Part shown: piece by piece, positions 1 to 12,125 of the stretch
Layout of the letters: every line of letters starts with the position of its first letter
Numbering within the stretch: position 1 is the stretch's first letter
Assembly (NCBI GenBank): GCA_003508835.1
Contig: PUFA01000014.1
Coordinates: 4,284,501 to 4,348,500, forward strand
Direction of reading: 5' to 3'
Origin: Eonycteris spelaea
Taxonomy: Eukaryota > Chordata > Mammalia > Chiroptera > Pteropodidae
Length of the DNA stretch: 64,000 bases
Made by a program: the position numbers and the translations under genes
The notes under the pieces: model-generated
Seen by the model: the letters and a program-made list of their open reading frames with translations, nothing else
Told to the model about the DNA's origin: nothing
The model's database searches: none

Positions 1-390
1 ACTCTGATCACACGACCCCAGGTGGGAACGTGGTCAGCCTCTTGGAGGGAAATCGCACGATATTTTTGGGGTCCTCCTGTGTATGGGTTCCCCTGGAGTT
101 GTTAACTCTCAGACTTGTTCACACGGAGCCTCCAGCAGTTTGTCGGTTGCAGTTCAGGTTTTCCGACCCTGGCACTGGTTCCCATGGTGATACCTGCCTT
201 GTATCTGCTACAGGAAGCTGTTCACCCTGTATTCACCTGTCTGTCACTCCCGTCTCGGGGCAGCAATCTGCCCTTTGTCCTCTTCTCTTTTCTGGATCTC
301 AGAAGAGTTGTTGATTTTTCAGTCAGTTCAGCTTTTTATTGTTGTTAAGAGACAGTGACAGCTTCCAAGCTCCTTACATGAAGAATCAAT
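1..390 (+). mobile_element. Old LINE-1 3' region fragment
   Basis: The stretch ending in gacagcttccaagctcc followed by ttacatg resembles the 3' untranslated part of old mammalian LINE-1 (L1M) copies. Frames of 94 and 77 codons cross it but match nothing known. The left edge runs off the window. Confidence 0.4.
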
Positions 391-429
391 GGTGCCTTAA
401 AAAAACTTCTTATGATTAGAATGTATATA

Positions 430-690
430 ATACTAATAAATAATACGTATAGCACTTTCTCTACATGTCAGGCACTAGGTGCTTTTTATATATTTACTTA
501 ATCCACACAATAACCTTGGGAAATAGGAATGTGATTAGCCACATCCTACAAAAGGAAGCAATGGATAGTGGGAAGTTTATGTATGGCTTCACAGCTAGTG
601 GTTGCACTGAGATTTTAATCTAGACAGTGTGATATTGAATGATAGTCTCTAGCTCAGCATCTTAATTATCACACCATACTAACTACTACA
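430..690 (-). mobile_element. MIR SINE, antisense
   Basis: The order of landmarks (a caggcactagg-like 3' segment, an aataaccttggg-like segment, then cttcacagctagtggttg) fits an antisense mammalian-wide MIR. The copy is heavily diverged, as expected for a family that spread before the placental radiation. Confidence 0.55.
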
Positions 691-699
691 TCTTAATGT

Positions 700-2088
700 A
701 TACTAACTCACATTCACAAACACAAACATTCTCTTTACTCTGAATGCCAAAAAGATGACTACTTCAATGGTAGTTATCACTTAAGTCAATTGTATAGTCT
801 AGAAGATATCCATGTGCAGAATTTTAAATATTTCCTAGCTCTTCATCTTTATTTTGTCTGCCATCATGAGCACAGGGAAACCCTGAGTGGGCTGAGGCTT
901 GTCTTTAAGGAGAAGGCTGAAAATTTTTATATTTCTACGATTCTGTGTTTTATTGCCAACTGAAGACTTCTCGGCTAAAAGAAAGAAACCTAACAGGTGG
1001 CTACTGACATGTGTAAAACTCCTTTTAAATTATTTGTCACAGCTACAGTAAATATTAAAAATTAAGTCCTTTAGCCTTGGCGTAAGTTGCATATCACATC
1101 CTTCCTGCCTATTTAGACATGGCACTTCAAACAGAGAATGTCATTATCTGATCGATAAACAAATGCTTTTTGAAAAATTGAACTGAATGCATTTTAATAT
1201 TCTATGTGCGTGAATTTTAAAGCAATGCAACACTTAGCAAAGACAGTGCTTTTTAGAGTTAGAATTACTTTCTGGAGTACAGTGGAAAAGGTTGCATTTT
1301 CTCACTGTGCTCTATTTAGATCTTATTAGTTTATTTCCATTTCGGGTTATAAAAATCATTTCATTTTACAGAGGAGCTGTTTCCATCTGAAAACCTACTA
1401 ATTCTTCAGCATCCAGCTAAGAGGCATCTTCAGAGGATGCTTTCTGCAATCTGCTACCCACCCCCTTAGGGAGAAGGACATGCTCCGGATAATATTTCAG
1501 TAAACTTGGTATGCCACTGTTAAACCTAGTGTCTCGCAACTGGCCTAGTTGGACGGACCTTTTAAAGAGGTGCATGGCATATGATTTTGGTCTTCCCAAT
1601 GCCATTATAGTTAGCCACATGTAAAATATTTGTTGCATGTAGCCAAACACAAAGAGTGTACGGGTGTCTTACTGGAAAAGAATAGAAGGGAAGGAGCAAG
1701 TTGGGTATAAGTTAACACGACTATGGCCTCTTGTCATTAGCTCCTTTGGCATCCTGGGGCTCCCTTTCACTTGTTTGTGTTCTAGAGAGATGTTGGCAAG
1801 TCACAGGAGTCAAAGGCAGGACAATCGCTGGCAGCGGCTGCATACTATCTTGTCTACATGGCATTTGTTACCTTCAGAAAGTCTGAACAGAAGGATTGGC
1901 GAGAAGCTCAGTCGCGTTGTCCGTAAATTAACTATTATTTGGTCGATATTACTTGGTCAAGGTCCCACTTCTGGCTGAGGTGGAGTGAATACATTGTCAG
2001 TTTAGATTCTAGTGCAGACAGAAAGAATTCTAGGAAAGCCCTTCTTTCTGGTTTAGAGGAGTGGGAATGGGAAGGGGACCTATAACTG
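700..2088. other. Unique AT-rich sequence, no gene seen
   Basis: I see no repeat family, RNA gene or coding potential. Frames of 77 and 104 codons are within chance length. The part at 900-1360 is repeat-free and could be conserved non-coding DNA, but nothing in the sequence proves that. Confidence 0.5.
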
Positions 2089-2094
2089 AGAGAC

Positions 2095-2156
<62 letters not shown>

Positions 2157-2161
2157 GAGAA
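2089..2161 (+). repeat. (GA)n microsatellite
   Basis: Near-perfect GA dinucleotide tract with a few interruptions at its edges. It produces false open frames: serine-leucine runs on the minus strand and arginine-glutamate runs on the plus strand. Confidence 0.97.
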
Positions 2162-2384
2162 ACCCTGTTCTATTTTTCATCTCTTGGTCCTACCCCAGGC
2201 AAACTCCAGCCTTATTTTCATGGAAGGGATGCTATGCTACATTTAAAGTAGTAAAATAGTCATTCTAATTAGACTGTGAAAGATTAAGTATGCATATTAT
2301 AAATCATGAAGTAATGATAAAACTAAATAAGGTAGATATATGTAGGATAGTTTTAGGTTTGAAATGAATTTACGGGGCCTTCAG

Positions 2385-2515
2385 TTCTAGTCCTTCATTT
2401 TACTCATGAGGACACATGGCTCCAATGGCAAAGGTAGACCCAGCGAGCTAGTGGTGAAGCAGGCATTGCGATCCTGGTCTCAGGATTTTTATTGTTCAGC
2501 TCAATTATTCTTTAT
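2385..2515 (-). mobile_element. MIR SINE fragment, antisense
   Basis: A decayed antisense MIR core is suggested by cattttactcatgaggac, then gagctagtggtgaagcagg, then a cctggtctcagg-like segment in the expected order. Confidence 0.45.
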
Positions 2516-3944
2516 GTTATGATATGTGGCCAAGTTTCTGCATCTTTCCCCCACAGGGTAGAATGGCTTTTGTACATACTGCATATGTTTTCTTGAATAA
2601 TACAAAATATATATTCTCAATACATCTTCACACCTCAATTTTCTTGAAGATGCTTTAAATAAAAATTACTAAATGTAATAAATATATTTTTCTATTTGAG
2701 TTAAATATATATTCAAGGAAAGTCATATTTTCTACAAAAAGAAGCCTCTGAAAGGACTTTTGAAGCCACCTCTTTACTGAGTTTTAACCAAGAATGACCT
2801 TGTACTGAGGTCTTCAAATCATTGTCATTCCTGCCCAGGCTGCTCCCGCAGGGAAAAGTGTCAATTGACTCAGCAGAAAGTACACGGAAAGGCTTCAACA
2901 TTTCCGGATCTGAGTATCAATCCTTCCCATTTCAAATCTCCTCATTAGCAGTTATTAGCAATGATTATCCAGGCCTCCAGAGGCCCCCTGCAATGGGTGC
3001 CATTTGCACTTGTTTTGTAGATTAGAAAGAAGGGGGCCTCTGCTGACAGCTCTGCAGAATTTTCCAGAGATAACTCAACCTCGCTTGTTAAGCAAAGCAA
3101 CAAAGAGGGCCTGGCCATTCCTTTTGGAAAACTCAGAGTTTATTTTAAAGTCTTCATCGAATTCATGTCTGCTGGAAAATGGTAAAATAGCATTTGTTTT
3201 GTATTTTGAGAAGCTGAAATACAGAGAGTATGAATGGCTTTTCCAATGACATATATTGCTCATAGGACCAATTTTATCCCAATTAAATTAAGCAAACACA
3301 GACTTACACAGTGTGTACTTTTTATGAAAATTATAGCCTTCGTTAATAAATCAAATTCACGGATTTCAAGATTTTTCAGTGAAGGGGAAAATTGTTGAGA
3401 AGCAGAGGAGCTGGGCCTTCAAACTACAGCTCTTGCTTGGAACTGTCGCTTTTGGTCAGGGGACCTGTGGGCAGTTAGTTGCCCCTGTTGCCTTGGTCTG
3501 GCCTCAGTGGTTCACTCCTGGGCCCTGGCTGGCATGGGACATGTCCACAATCAAAGTGATCTAGAGCATGGCTCAGATAAAGACACATTACGCTGAATCA
3601 TGGGAAACCCACTGGTTTGGATTATACGCCTCCGCCGCATCATTTGGTATCCACGTTTCACCCAACCCTGGGCTGGCAGGCAGGTGTAGATGCCTGAGCT
3701 CCGCCCCACCTGCCTCGTGCACAAGTTCAGAGACTTCCGTTCCTCCCGGAACACACCGCCTCCCTCCGCTGAACCCTCCCTGTGTCCGCTCTACCGGAGA
3801 CACCGCGTCTCCATAGTAACACGCCATAGACGTTAAGGCCCAGAGCAGAAATCACATAATAAGCCAGTCATATATTTTAATAAGATGTCTCAGATAAGGA
3901 GTCTCTTTCCTTGTAGATTTCTGGGCAATAGACTCTGGGGGCTT
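2516..3944. other. Unique sequence, no gene seen
   Basis: No repeat family is recognised. Frames reach 82 codons and overlap on both strands around 3550-3830, where GC content rises; they look like chance. The 3640-3830 part is somewhat CpG-richer than its surroundings. Confidence 0.5.
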
Positions 3945-4387
3945 TGGATGGTGTATTATGTCCCCAACAATTCATGCCCACCAGAAACCTTGAATGTGAC
4001 CTTAATTGGAAATAGGGTCGTTGTAGAAATAGATGTTTGTTGAGATGAAGTCATACTAGATTTAAATGAGCCCGCATCTTCTGCTTGGTGTCCTTATAAG
4101 AAGAGGAAAAAGAGACAGACACACGGGGAACACAGCATGTAAAGGTAGAGGCAGCGATTGGAGCGATGCCGTTGCAAACGAGGAATGCCGAACCTGGCAC
4201 CTGCTCTCAAAAGCAGGACAGAGGCCCAGATAGATACTCCTTTTGAGCCCTCCAAGAAAGAAACGACCTTGCCTACAGCTTGATTGTGCACTTCTAGCCC
4301 CCAGATCCAAGAAATAATAAATTTCTGTTGCTCGAAGCCACTAAGTTTGTGGTCATTTGTTATAGTTACCCCAGAAAAACGCAGATA
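3945..4387 (+). mobile_element. MLT1-class MaLR LTR
   Basis: The MaLR LTR landmarks occur in order: a tattatgtccccaacaattcat start, gaatgtgacctta, tggtgtccttataagaagag, ccaagaaataataaatttctg, and a gccactaagtttgtgg end. It is an ancient solo LTR; no internal region lies beside it. Confidence 0.8.
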
Positions 4388-4639
4388 GGAAAGATGTCAT
4401 GGGGGGGGTGGGGGATAAATGGAAGGTGAAGGAGCTCAGCAGAAAACACTGCTTGAACCCACTTCACTTTGTGATAAAACTGGCAAAGATTTCGTGTTAT
4501 GTATAAGTTACGGATATACAAATACATAAAAGACAACTATAAATATAGATATATTTTTATATTTAAAACACTCACATTTTTTTTTTATATAGTCTTAAGA
4601 TATCAATAATTTGTGACTTACAATTACTCTGCAAAGCAA

Positions 4640-4910
4640 GCAGGTCGTATGTCAGTACATTCATTTTTTGGACGTGTCAGATGGTTCACAGAGATGAGTC
4701 ATCAGAGATCACTCATCCAGTTGTGCAGAGCTGGGCTGGAATCCTGATCAGCTTGCTGGCTCTCTAAATATACCTTAAATAATGTAATATTAAAAATAAT
4801 ATTTTTCCTTCAAAGAAGAGAGAACCGAGGCTCAGAAAGCACAAGTTGGCTGAGCATACATCACAGAACTAGGAACTAGAAATTTCCAACCATAAGGCCT
4901 ATTTCTAAAC
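4640..4910 (-). mobile_element. Antisense MIR fragments
   Basis: Two MIR-like cores follow each other: gcagagctgggctggaatcc near 4725, and gaaccgaggctcagaaag near 4825 with a cagaactagga-like remainder. They may be two insertions or one disrupted copy. A G-rich run (4400-4414) lies upstream. Confidence 0.45.
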
Positions 4911-5094
4911 AGAAGGCATCTAATGTCCCCTGCACACGAGAACCCTCTAAGAAATGTGTTTCCCCTTCTGTTCAACTGTTCAAATTCTTCCACCATTCTG
5001 GGCCCTTCTCGATTAAGGTCAACACTTACTTATTTGTTCATTTATTTATTTGACAAAAATTATACTGGACACCAACAGTGATAGAAATAGTATT

Positions 5095-5215
5095 CTATCT
5101 TAACATTTATCATGAGATAGGCATTGTTCTTAGCGCTTTCCAAATATCCTCTTTTACTCTTTCCAAAACTCTAGGAGGTAAGTATTATGATTTGTCTGAT
5201 AATACATATTTGAAG
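5095..5215 (-). mobile_element. Antisense MIR 3' fragment
   Basis: The pattern gataggcattgttcttagcg, then ctctaggaggtaagtatt, matches the 3' half of MIR read antisense. A fragment at 5030-5095 resembles the start of another old mammalian repeat. Confidence 0.4.
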
Positions 5216-5269
5216 CTTAATAAATATTTTTTCAATAAATGAGTGAGCCATGGGTTAGAACAATAGATT

Positions 5270-5915
5270 AGATACATAAAAATATGGGGCCTTCAGCAAT
5301 TATACTTCTGAGTATTTATCTGAAGAAATCCAAAATACTAATTTGAAAGATAAACGCCTACCTATGTTTATTGCAGCAGCCAAGATATGGAAGCAACGTA
5401 AGTGTCCATCAATAGATGAGTGGATAATGAAGATATGGTACATGTACACAGTGGAATATTACTCAGCCATAAAAAATGAGATTTGACCATTTGCAACAAC
5501 ATGGACAGACCTAGAGGGTATAATGTTAAGTGAAACAATTCAGAGAAAGATAAATACCATAGGCTTTCACTTATATATGGGATCTAAAAAGCAAAACAAA
5601 CAAATAATATAGAGAAAAAAATTGATAATCGCCAGATTGGAGGGAAGTGGGGGGGGGAGTCAGGTAAAAAAGGTGAAAGGGATTAAGGAGTACAAATTGC
5701 CATTTATAAAAATAGTCATGAGGATGTAAAGTACAGCATAGGGAATATAGTCAATAATATTGTAATAACTATGTATGGTGTCATGCTGTCAGCTGGTCAC
5801 TAGATTTACAGGGATGGTCACTTCATAAGTTACATAAATATCTAATTGCTATGTTGCATGCCTGAAACTAATATAATATCACTTGTCAACTGTAATTGAG
5901 AAATAAATAAAAAAT
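5270..5915 (+). mobile_element. LINE-1 3' end
   Basis: This is the clearest LINE-1 in the window. The ORF2-terminal and 3' UTR landmarks are present: aagtgtccatcaatagatga, tggaatattactcagccata, catttgcaacaacatgg and the tip cctgaaactaatataat. The reading frame is broken, so the copy is 5'-truncated and dead. It ends in an A-rich aaataaataaaaaa tail. Confidence 0.9.
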
Positions 5916-6099
5916 TTGTGGGTTGCCTAATTCTCTCTTGCTACTCTCTTTTGATTTTAAACCCGGTGATAGTATATGCCCGTGGTCACTGCTTAAGCTA
6001 AAACAACAGACAAGGATATCCAGGATAGATGTTGTCAGCAGGGGTACTTTGGACTCTAAAACAGATGCCTCATTTAGAATTGTCCTAGGGGCTGTTATT

Positions 6100-6137
6100 C
6101 CTCTATTATTCCACAAGATACTCTGGAATAATAGAGG
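6100..6137. repeat. Perfect 14-bp inverted repeat, 10-nt loop
   Basis: The arm cctctattattcca at 6100-6113 is exactly complementary to tggaataatagagg at 6124-6137, with a 10-base spacer. RNA from either strand could fold it into a hairpin. The arms are too short for a typical microRNA precursor. Confidence 0.9.
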
Positions 6138-6186
6138 TTCTTCTGAAATTATTCAAACGAGTGGGTGACAGGAGACCCTGTGAAAC

Positions 6187-6220
6187 GCAAATCACAATGA
6201 AATGCAAATCACAGTGAAAT
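6187..6220 (+). repeat. 17-bp tandem duplication with octamer motif
   Basis: Two head-to-tail copies, gcaaatcacaatgaaat and gcaaatcacagtgaaat, differ at one base. The junction creates atgcaaat (6202-6209), the consensus octamer bound by POU/OCT proteins. Function is not shown. Confidence 0.85.
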
Positions 6221-6929
6221 GCGTGACGTGGGCCTAGAGGCAGGTATATTCCATAATCAAGGAGAGGGCTCCTACCCGCTCAGATACATGCACCCTGGCT
6301 CTAATGAGCTCAAACTCAAAATTACGTCTGCAGCTCATTTCTTTGAGGGCCCTTCAAACTCTGTGATGATTACTGGTTGTGATTTCTGTTGCCTCGATAG
6401 AATGACCTTCAGCATGTCCTTCAAATAATTGCAACCACTATAATATGAGCAGAGCAGGTCCTAATGACTCCAGCCAGAGACAGCTCTGCCACTTGTCAAT
6501 ATCGTCAAGCAATTCCAAAAAAGAAATGGCCTTGATCTCAATGATAAATTCCATCTGTAAGCACCTACGAAGCAACTTCATTTGTTTTCAAAATATTCAA
6601 GAGTGATTTTTATGTTTGAAGGCCCACGGAGGTATAATGCAGAAACTAGGACTAGATAGAAATGGATTTTATGCCTATAGATTTCCATGCAAAATAATCA
6701 GATTTTTTTTTTTTGTTTTGGTCAAACAGCATTATTACTCATCAAGACACAGTTCAAGTGTGACTATGTGTAACATGCTATCTCTCATTTCCTGGATAGA
6801 AATCATTTTTCTTTATCTAAATCTTATCCATTTTTAAATTTCTTCCTCTCCCATTTTCCATTGCAGGTTAGTCGTTGCCTTGAGTTCAGGGGCTGTGTGT
6901 TATTTACCGATTTCATTTTCGCATCCACC

Positions 6930-7640
6930 TGAAACAGGTGATCAACTAGACAAAGTCTCTACTGTCACGGAGCTTACAGTATAGTGGAAATTCAGACAAT
7001 TTATACACAGTTAAAATTTAGTCTGTGATCTAGGATAGAATAACACTAAAGGCTATTGTTGGGGGGGGGGGGAGAAAAGGACACCAACAGCTTTCTAAAC
7101 AAACTGACATCCGATGAATAAGTAAATAAGTTAGAGTCAGCTAGGCAAATATGGGAAGGGTGCCACACCGGGTCAAAGAGGGAACAACCTGTGACGAGGC
7201 CTAGAAGGGAGAGAAAGAGGAAAATGTAATTTCGAAAATGAAAGGAGCCTTTTATGGCTAGGAATACAGAGTGTACTATGAGGGCTGAGCCTCGAGAACG
7301 TGAAAGAGGCCATATCATGAAGGTCCATGTAAGCCACGCCATGCTGTGAAAACTAGACGATGGGAAGATCTAAACATGCTGAGGAAAAATACTTCTATTT
7401 CTACTTTAGAAATATCATTCTAGTTGCAGGATGATGAGAGAGGGTATGCCTGACGTCAGAGAGAAACTTGGTTCGTGGTAGAATTAACTCTGGTAAGGAA
7501 CAGCGAGGGCTAGAATCAGTACGGTAGCGATGGGGTAAAAAGAAGTTGATAGAATCATCTGGGAGAACTGGAAAATGAGGGTGACTTTTAGGCTGGAGGA
7601 CTGAAATGAACTAAAAACGCATTCGCTCACATTTCTGGCA
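6930..7640 (+). mobile_element. Old mammalian interspersed repeat, family unnamed
   Basis: Segments such as gtcacggagcttacagta, gtgacgaggcctagaag, and later atcattctagttgcagg and ctggaggactgaaatg follow the order of a widespread old mammalian repeat whose name I cannot assign. A 12-base G run (about 7061-7072) interrupts it. Confidence 0.4.
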
Positions 7641-7770
7641 TCTGCTGGGGACGATTCAATGAAGTTTGTTCAAACACTTTGCTTTTTATATGATTAATTC
7701 TGATCAATTGCATGTGTTAATAGCCACATGCACAATTCTTTTTGAGGCATATTTTCACTTCCAGTACTTA

Positions 7771-7772
<2 letters not shown>

Positions 7773-7804
<32 letters not shown>
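7773..7804 (+). repeat. (TG)n microsatellite
   Basis: Uninterrupted TG dinucleotides, about 16 units. Confidence 0.97.
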
Positions 7805-7807
<3 letters not shown>

Positions 7808-7840
7808 TTAAATGTAATTAAGTCTAGTCGAGGCCACACC

Positions 7841-9989
7841 CTCAGTCTTCTTTCTAGTCTTTTACCCATCGAAAAGATCTATTTGTCACTACCTTAATCT
7901 TTTGAACATCTTAATAAGAAGTATGACACCCACACCATGTATTAGGAGCCTGAGTTCAGTGGCCTTCCTAACTCAAATATGTTCTCAGTGTTGAACTTTA
8001 CTGTAGGAGATGAAAAAGTGCTTCATTTTCAAACTCCTCAGTTTCTAGTATTTTGGAGAACTCGATATCTTGTTCAGTTTTGCCTGCAAACTAGCTGCTC
8101 GTTCCTGAGCATCCCTTTCTCCTCGCACACGGTCAAATGGAAACAACCAGATAACCTGATTCACGTGCTGCCTTGAAGCCTCCCTGTCCATATCTCCATT
8201 CGTTGGGTTTCTTTTCTGCCTTACATGATTGTATCCACCAGATAACATGGGCTTTTCACTTTTTAAATCTCCTTTAATGATTTCCTAATTGCCTGCCATA
8301 TAGTTTCAAAGCAATGTCACATTTTTAAGACTTTATACCAGCCAATAGATCATAACTTTATTTTTTTGCTCATGTATTAGGTTTTCAGAGTGGGGGGCTG
8401 GGGCTCTGCTTTGAGCTTTGACTTGGGTTTATTTCCGATCCACGCATCCCTCATTCTAGGTCCACTGGAAGATGCTCAGAAAAAGTGAAGGGGAATGTTT
8501 AGTGCCTTCCAAAGCCACAGCTCATCAGTGAACAGTGCCATTTCCTCCCATAGTCCAAGTCTAGAGCAAGTCACATGGCCAATCTCACATGAATGAGGTG
8601 GGGAAGCACACTTTACCCATGGCGGACCAGGGCAAAGGTGGGGTGGGAAGGAAGAACATCAGCAAATGATAAAACCTACTAGAGAAACAGGGGCCAGAAT
8701 GGGGAATGTACAATATGGGAGGTCTGAGGGCAAATGGTCTCATCCATACCTATTGCTGCTGCTGTGGCTGCTGGCTGCTGATGCTGCTGATGATGACTGA
8801 TGATGATGATGATGGCAGTCATGCGGTGATTCAGGAAAGAGCCCTAAATGATGCTAGCTTTCCAACACTTGCTTAGAATTGGCAAATTCTACTTCTCCTT
8901 TTTTTGAAAACTCTCTACTTTCGCCCTAATTTCATGACATTTGATTGATAGTGGACTATGATCATGAGGCAAAGTTTTATTGTTTGTTCATCAATTATTA
9001 TTTTAGTATCCTGAGCCAGAATCAAATTCCCCAAACTTTTATTTTGAAAAAATTCAAATTTCCAGAAAATGTGAAAGCATGGTACTATTATATACCTTAG
9101 AGTCTAAACAGAAAGAACCCCTGCGATTTTAGCAGAGAGAGTCGGGCATAGGAGGTTTGTTGAACAGATGCTGGGAAACTAAAATCTATTTAGTTTTTAA
9201 TTGAAGGGGGCCCACAGAGTTTGTATTCAGACTTCGAAGAGTAGGGTTGGTGTTGCCGACTGGCGTTGGCTCCTTGGGAGCTGGGATGAGGGTCCATGCA
9301 AGGGTGAGGGCAGGGTTGGCTGGAGCTGGACCTCTGCGAGTTTAATGAGGCTGGTTCTTCAGGGTCTAAGGAAGGAAGCTGCTTGTGGAAAACTACTGTC
9401 TGTCTGTTGAAGAAGCATTGCTGGGGAGCGTGGATGGGGAAGCTCGAGGGAGAACAACCCCTTTCTCTCTCGCAGCCTCTGTTTTCTCTTTGACCCCCCA
9501 GCCTAACAGGAGCCAACTGGCTCCCAAGAAATACGTTTGCTGAGTCACAAACCCAGAACATAGAAAGGTGGCTTGGAGTTAAACAGCCAGCATAGTAATG
9601 AATAGCCTTATACTCTATTTACTTTCATAAATTGACAAAACGTGGTTCCATTTTCTTCATCTGTTTGTTTTTCCTGAGCCGTTTGAAAGCAACGACAGCT
9701 CATCCATAACTAATTTAGCAGGTGGCTCCAAAATGACACAATACTACAAACCACGCATGAAAAAATGAACAGAAAAATTTTAATTCTACAATTTATCTTA
9801 CAGTTTTTTCAGTGGTCCCTCAAATGCTTATAATAGCTTCTTCTTCTTTTTTTTTTTTTCCTTGATTCAGGAGTCAATCAAGTTCTGAGCATCACATTTG
9901 ATTGTTAGGCCTCAAGTCACTTCAAATCATTTAAATTTGAATTTAAAGAATTTAAAGAGTCTAGAGCACTTTAAAAAAAGAATAGAATG
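7841..9989. other. Unique sequence, no gene seen
   Basis: No repeat family is assigned with confidence, though 8040-8330 faintly resembles an old LINE-type repeat. The longest frame, 123 codons on the minus strand at 9190-9561, has no recognisable motif. A T run lies at 9846-9860. Confidence 0.45.
8753..8816 (+). repeat. (TGC)n/(TGA)n compound trinucleotide repeat
   Basis: Imperfect tgc units grade into tga/atg units. This is a compound CAG/CTG-type microsatellite with interruptions, so it is probably stable. Confidence 0.85.
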
Positions 9990-10600
9990 TGCATCATTCT
10001 AGACATTTGTTGTATTCCAGAGTTCAGTATTTGGGAATACTCCATGAGTGATGTCGTGGACCTTCTATTGCAACACAACAAGGGGCGTAGCTTGTCATTT
10101 GTCTTATCACTGGTGATACCAAGTTTGGTCACTTGGTTAGAGTGGGGATGGCCTGGTATCTTTATTTTAGAGATACATTTTTCTTTTGTAATCAGTAATC
10201 CATGAGATGACACTTGTGTCCATTCAACTGCTCTATCTCCCAATAACTTTTCACAAAGAATCTTGCTATTCATCAGTGATATTTGACTTGAATTGGTTGT
10301 TGTATTGGTGGTTGGAAAATAGTGATTTTTCTAACAATTATTTCTTCTACATTTATGAGCTGAACTTCTTTCTATTTTCCTCTTTCTTTCCCTATCTTTT
10401 CTACATAACACTATGGGAACATGAATTTTTAAAATTCAGTGTGCTGTAATTCATTTCTAAAATTATTCTTTTTATGTTCAGATTATCACACATTTAGACA
10501 ATAAGAGCCTTTTAAAGATGGCTCCTGTGTTCCACTTGAGTTTCCAATTTTAGTTTTAACTTCAAGTTTACTCAAGTCACAACAAAACCTAATTTTTTAA
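9990..10600 (+). mobile_element. Old LINE-1 3' UTR fragment
   Basis: Landmarks include ttggtggttggaaaatagtg, ttcttctacatttatgagctg and agatggctcctgtgttcc, which are characteristic of L1M 3' untranslated regions. A matching continuation lies at 11280-11640, so the copy appears interrupted. Confidence 0.65.
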
Positions 10601-11279
10601 GCTGTAGAATGCAGAAGCAGAAGCAAGAAACATACAAAACATTTTATAAGCATTTCTAAGTTCCAACCTTACTTCCTGAAAAAGCTAAGTGGGTAAAGAA
10701 CTTAAAATATGGGTAAGGGACCTATGATCTGAATCCCCTAATGGCTCAATGTTTTCTCTCTGCCTGCTAACTAAGACATGTCCTCACCTGCTGACATTCT
10801 GGTGCTTTCTGGAAAGTCACCAGCAGCAGAGCACAAGGGTTTTGCAGTGAAAGTGCTAGAGGAGGGGGGTGGGATGGGGCGTCCTAGCACAGGACCTGGA
10901 AGTTGCCATAGGCCTCATGTTCTATTACTTCAAAGTTATATCACTGAGTTACGTCGCTCAGGTTGTATCATTCGGACTTACAACATTATTTTCTAATGTT
11001 CTCACACTGTTTGTATCTTCCTTAGGTAAGGCGCCACGTGCTTCTCAGAGCAGCTGAGTTCCATGTAGGGTGACATAAATGATAACAAGCAAACAGGAGG
11101 AAGCTTCCTTTATATGGATTTGAAACATACCCCCACACTCCTGTGTCCTTTACTCACGACCCCCTAACCTTCGAGCTCTGTTTCGCCTTGTGGCTCATGG
11201 TGCTGTAGTTTATTGTACCTCGCTTTGTCTTGGACCCCAAATAAGCCATTTTTTAGGGAAGTCCGTCTCCCTGCATTTG
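10601..11279. other. Sequence between two LINE-1 pieces, no gene seen
   Basis: No repeat or gene is recognised. It may be diverged LINE-1 or a later insertion. Frames stay at or below 72 codons. Confidence 0.4.
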
Positions 11280-11640
11280 GAAACTAAGATCTGGTGCCAC
11301 ACGGGCTCACTGCTTCCTGGGCGTTGCTACGCTCAGCCCTTTCAGTAGAAAAGCTAGGGAATATTTATACATTGAAATCATAAGTTCATACTAATACTTC
11401 CAATTCAAATTTTACTTTGTGGGGTTTTCCTTAATTTACTTACATTTTTATTTTATTTCTGATGCAGTGAAAACTTGGGGTTCGTATAATAGCAACATGC
11501 TTACTCATTTGCTTATTCGTAATAGAAATACTTTTGGATTTTAATCTCGATATTGATGCTAACAATAAATATATTAAATAAAGATTAAAATTTTTGACAA
11601 TATTTTTGTCCTTAAATAATATCACACTAAAAATAAACAT
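11280..11640 (+). mobile_element. Old LINE-1 3' UTR fragment, continuation
   Basis: The run aagatctggtgccacacggg, then agctagggaatatttatac, then tcatactaatacttccaatt is typical of the same L1M 3' region as the piece at 9990-10600, further along the element. Confidence 0.75.
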
Positions 11641-11884
11641 TCAGAGTACCATGTTCAAAATTTATGCAATTTTTTTAGTTTCTTTGATTATGATAAAAAG
11701 TAGAATATTTGATTTTTGCTATTTTTATTTGTTTTTTTTCCACTAGATTTTCCAAAACACCGTAATAATTGAAGCCTAGAGATGTTTGCTTCTTTAAAAG
11801 TAGAGGGTGTCCCTTCTAATCATCTTTCATATCTTTGTCTATTCTTTTTTTTAAATCTCTTTCATCTATTCTATTAGAAGAGTA

Positions 11885-12125
11885 ATTAATAATTAACATT
11901 TATGGAGCACTTACTATAACTCATGTATTCTTCATTTAATATTGATGTAAAGAGCAATTACCTTATGACAGGTATGATTCTAAGTGATACACAAGTATAT
12001 ACTCATTTAGTCCAGACAAAAGAAATAGAAAAATAAAATTCTTATTTCCTCTGCTTCGCAGATGAGAAAACCAAAGACTTATATGAAGTAAGTAACTTGT
12101 AAAGAGCACGCAGCTCAGAATGGCC
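11885..12125 (-). mobile_element. MIR SINE, antisense
   Basis: A gagcacttactataact start, gcagatgagaaaaccaaag in the middle and acgcagctcagaatgg near the end give the antisense MIR order. Confidence 0.6.

Larger units (their letters stand above)
5916..6930. other. Unique sequence, no gene seen
   Basis: Frames reach 81 codons without a recognisable product. The notable structures inside it, a perfect hairpin and a short tandem duplication, are listed separately. Confidence 0.5.

Noticed and set aside
1935..2246. Serine-leucine and arginine-glutamate frames as coding
   Set aside because: They are translations of a GA dinucleotide tract; the same applies at 18281, 48391 and 50175, and to the TTCC/GGAA tracts at 14121, 21780, 33137 and 58011.
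5270..5915. Intact LINE-1 reverse transcriptase
   Set aside because: Only the 3' end is present and no open frame covers it.
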